Part shown: positions 34,659 through 35,786 of the stretch, one piece after another
Position numbering within the stretch: position 1 is the stretch's first letter
How the letters are laid out: the number at the start of each line of letters is the position of its first letter
Assembly (NCBI GenBank): GCA_029247585.1
Contig: JAQWKY010000031.1
Location: 1-35,786, forward strand
Length of the DNA: 35,786 nt
Direction of reading: 5' to 3'
DNA from: Flavobacteriales bacterium
GTDB lineage: Bacteria > Bacteroidota > Bacteroidia > Flavobacteriales > UBA7430
The notes under the pieces: generated by a model
Database searches by the model: none
What the model was told of the DNA's origin: nothing
What the model saw: only the letters and a program-made list of their open reading frames with translations
Made by a program: the position numbers and the translations under genes

Positions 34659-35253
34659 TATTTATTATTTTATTGAACAATACAATTTTAGTATAATCAT
34701 TTTCATCTTCAAGGATTTTAATTTCTAATACACCATAATTATTTTTATCAAATAATAATTCAAACGCTGAAAAATATTTGATTAGGGAAGTGTCTTTTAC
34801 TATAAATCTTATATAATAATTTGTGCTGTTATCATAATATTCAATATTGAATTTTTCTTTATCAAACATGTCCCCCTTTAAGGTATTAGCTATAATTTTA
34901 TTTAGTTCTTTAAATAGCTCATTTGAGCTAATATCTATTTGATTTATATTTCCTTCATTATTGATAGTAAGCTTTTCTTTTTCAAAAATACATTCATAGT
35001 TAAAAGGGTAATTATAGTCCCATTTTATATAATTTGGTTCTATATATACAAGATTACCCCTAGAAATAATATCTTTTTCTAAAAAGCTCAAATGTTTATA
35101 TTGTACAAAATCACTAATTATATTTTTAGTATTTAATGAACTATTTATAATATTATTCTTTAGTTTATTTGATTCTACTTCTTTTAGTAAAATTTGACCT
35201 ATAGAAGATTGATAAATAAGGAGAAAAAATAAAATTAATTTACGCATATGCAT
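34645..35253 (-). CDS. LolA-like periplasmic lipoprotein carrier
   Basis: A 202-residue protein with a signal peptide (RKLILFFLLIYQSSIGQ). The mature part follows the LolA pattern: IISDFVQYKHLSFLEKDIISRGNLVYIEPNYIKW as the first strands, then YPFNYECIFEKEKLTINN, and a later hydrophobic FSAFELLFD. LolA binds acyl chains in a hollow half-barrel and shuttles them across the periplasm. Encoded inside a biosynthetic operon, this copy is probably dedicated to the cluster product and separate from the housekeeping LolA. It overlaps both neighbours by 14 bases. Confidence 0.78.
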   Translation of the reverse strand: MHMRKLILFFLLIYQSSIGQILLKEVESNKLKNNIINSSLNTKNIISDFVQYKHLSFLEKDIISRGNLVYIEPNYIKWDYNYPFNYECIFEKEKLTINNEGNINQIDISSNELFKELNKIIANTLKGDMFDKEKFNIEYYDNSTNYYIRFIVKDTSLIKYFSAFELLFDKNNYGVLEIKILEDENDYTKIVLFNKIINNDIN

Positions 35254-35786
35254 TTAGATTAAATAGTTTGTCTATTGTTATTGATTTATAATTATTCTTC
35301 TTAAGAAATATTAATATCATTTCAAGGAGTTTAATTGTTGTATTGCTTTTGTCATGCAGTAAAATTATTGATCCTGGATGTATTTTTCTTGAAATTATAT
35401 GAAAAATTATATTTGGATTCTTAATAATTGTATCATATGTTCTTATATTCCATCCGATTACTTTATGTCCAGTTTCTTTAATTGCTTTAGAAATCATTGG
35501 ATTTGTTACACCAAATGGTGGGCGGAAAAATATCATATTTTTATTTGTAATCTTAAATATTTCTTTATTAGTTTCATCTATTTCTTTTAGTATTCTTTTT
35601 TTACTAAAAAAACCAATTAAATTACTATGAGTATATGTATGATTCCCAATAGTATGCCCATCATCAATTATTTTTTTAATCAGGCTAGGATTTGACTTAA
35701 TATTTTTTCCTATACAAAAAAAGGTTGCTTTTGCATTATATTTTTTTAATAAGTTTAGAACTTTTGGAGTATAGTCCAAATTTGGA
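35240..35786 (-). CDS. NodB-like polysaccharide deacetylase, cut by window edge
   Basis: The frame stays open to the right edge, giving 182 codons. It begins in PNLDYTPKVLNLLKKY, the part that normally follows the TFDDGP motif, so the first catalytic Asp lies just outside. Visible NodB motifs are ATFFCIG, GNHTYTHSNL (with the two zinc His), RPPFGVT and IILLHD near the C terminus. These enzymes remove N-acetyl groups from sugars with a bound metal. It overlaps the LolA-like gene by 14 bases. A TTG at 35777-35779 could be read as a start but would delete the catalytic motif. Confidence 0.85.
   Translation of the reverse strand, partial: PNLDYTPKVLNLLKKYNAKATFFCIGKNIKSNPSLIKKIIDDGHTIGNHTYTHSNLIGFFSKKRILKEIDETNKEIFKITNKNMIFFRPPFGVTNPMISKAIKETGHKVIGWNIRTYDTIIKNPNIIFHIISRKIHPGSIILLHDKSNTTIKLLEMILIFLKKNNYKSITIDKLFNLNAYA

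Noticed and set aside
24246-35786. Long A/T runs and near-repeats read as satellite or CRISPR-like arrays
   Set aside because: They fall inside well-formed coding frames and reflect AT-rich codon use; no regular repeat-spacer pattern exists.

Overview
The window reads as a chromosomal segment of a Bacteroidota bacterium, most likely of the Flavobacteriales or close kin. The evidence is a PorQ homologue of the type IX secretion system (T9SS), a secreted protein with a T9SS-like C-terminal signal, promoters of the TTTG / TAnnTTTG type, families largely confined to the phylum (DUF2851, DUF5686), and the rpsU-xerC-raiA-tRNA gene order. I cannot name the genus.

Region 1 (1-19.75 kb) is ordinary core chromosome with moderate GC. 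In order it holds the start of nnr (reverse strand, cut by the left edge), an M1 metallopeptidase, a WYL-type regulator with a downstream orphan gene, a DPP IV-like S9 peptidase, porQ-cmk, a secreted redoxin-like T9SS cargo protein, cinA, rpmB with a strong terminator, a DUF2851-PspC-RmlD-like-AGCS symporter run, a small lipoprotein, a helix-hairpin-helix protein-apt-acyl-CoA dehydrogenase run, and rpsU-xerC-raiA-tRNA-Thr-tRNA-Tyr.

Region 2 (19.75-24.2 kb) begins where the usual Bacteroidota order (tRNA-Thr, tRNA-Tyr, tRNA-Gly, tRNA-Thr, tuf) stops. After tRNA-Tyr comes a 331-base spacer with palindromic and direct repeats, and the sequence then becomes much more AT-rich. It carries a small secreted putative zinc protease, two small secreted proteins of unknown function, and a DUF5686 outer-membrane protein.

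Region 3 (24.2 kb to the right edge) is one tightly packed reverse-strand operon with overlapping genes, running out of the window. Read in the direction of transcription it encodes a NodB-like polysaccharide deacetylase (cut), a LolA-like carrier, a LolB-like lipoprotein, a hotdog 3-hydroxyacyl-ACP dehydratase, a GT2 glycosyltransferase fused to DUF2062, a 1222-residue RND/MMPL exporter fused to a PlsC acyltransferase and a degenerate methyltransferase-like tail, a CrtI-like FAD oxidoreductase, a C45-type Ntn-hydrolase lipoprotein with a helical-repeat tail, and a PaaK-like adenylate-forming ligase. This resembles the downstream half of a flexirubin / aryl-polyene type pigment-lipid cluster: build a modified polyunsaturated acyl product, export it, carry it across the periplasm and finish it at the outer membrane. 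The diagnostic genes (ketosynthases, acyl carrier proteins, tyrosine ammonia-lyase, DarA/DarB) are not in the window, so the product is an inference. No CRISPR array, insertion sequence, rRNA or prophage gene was seen.
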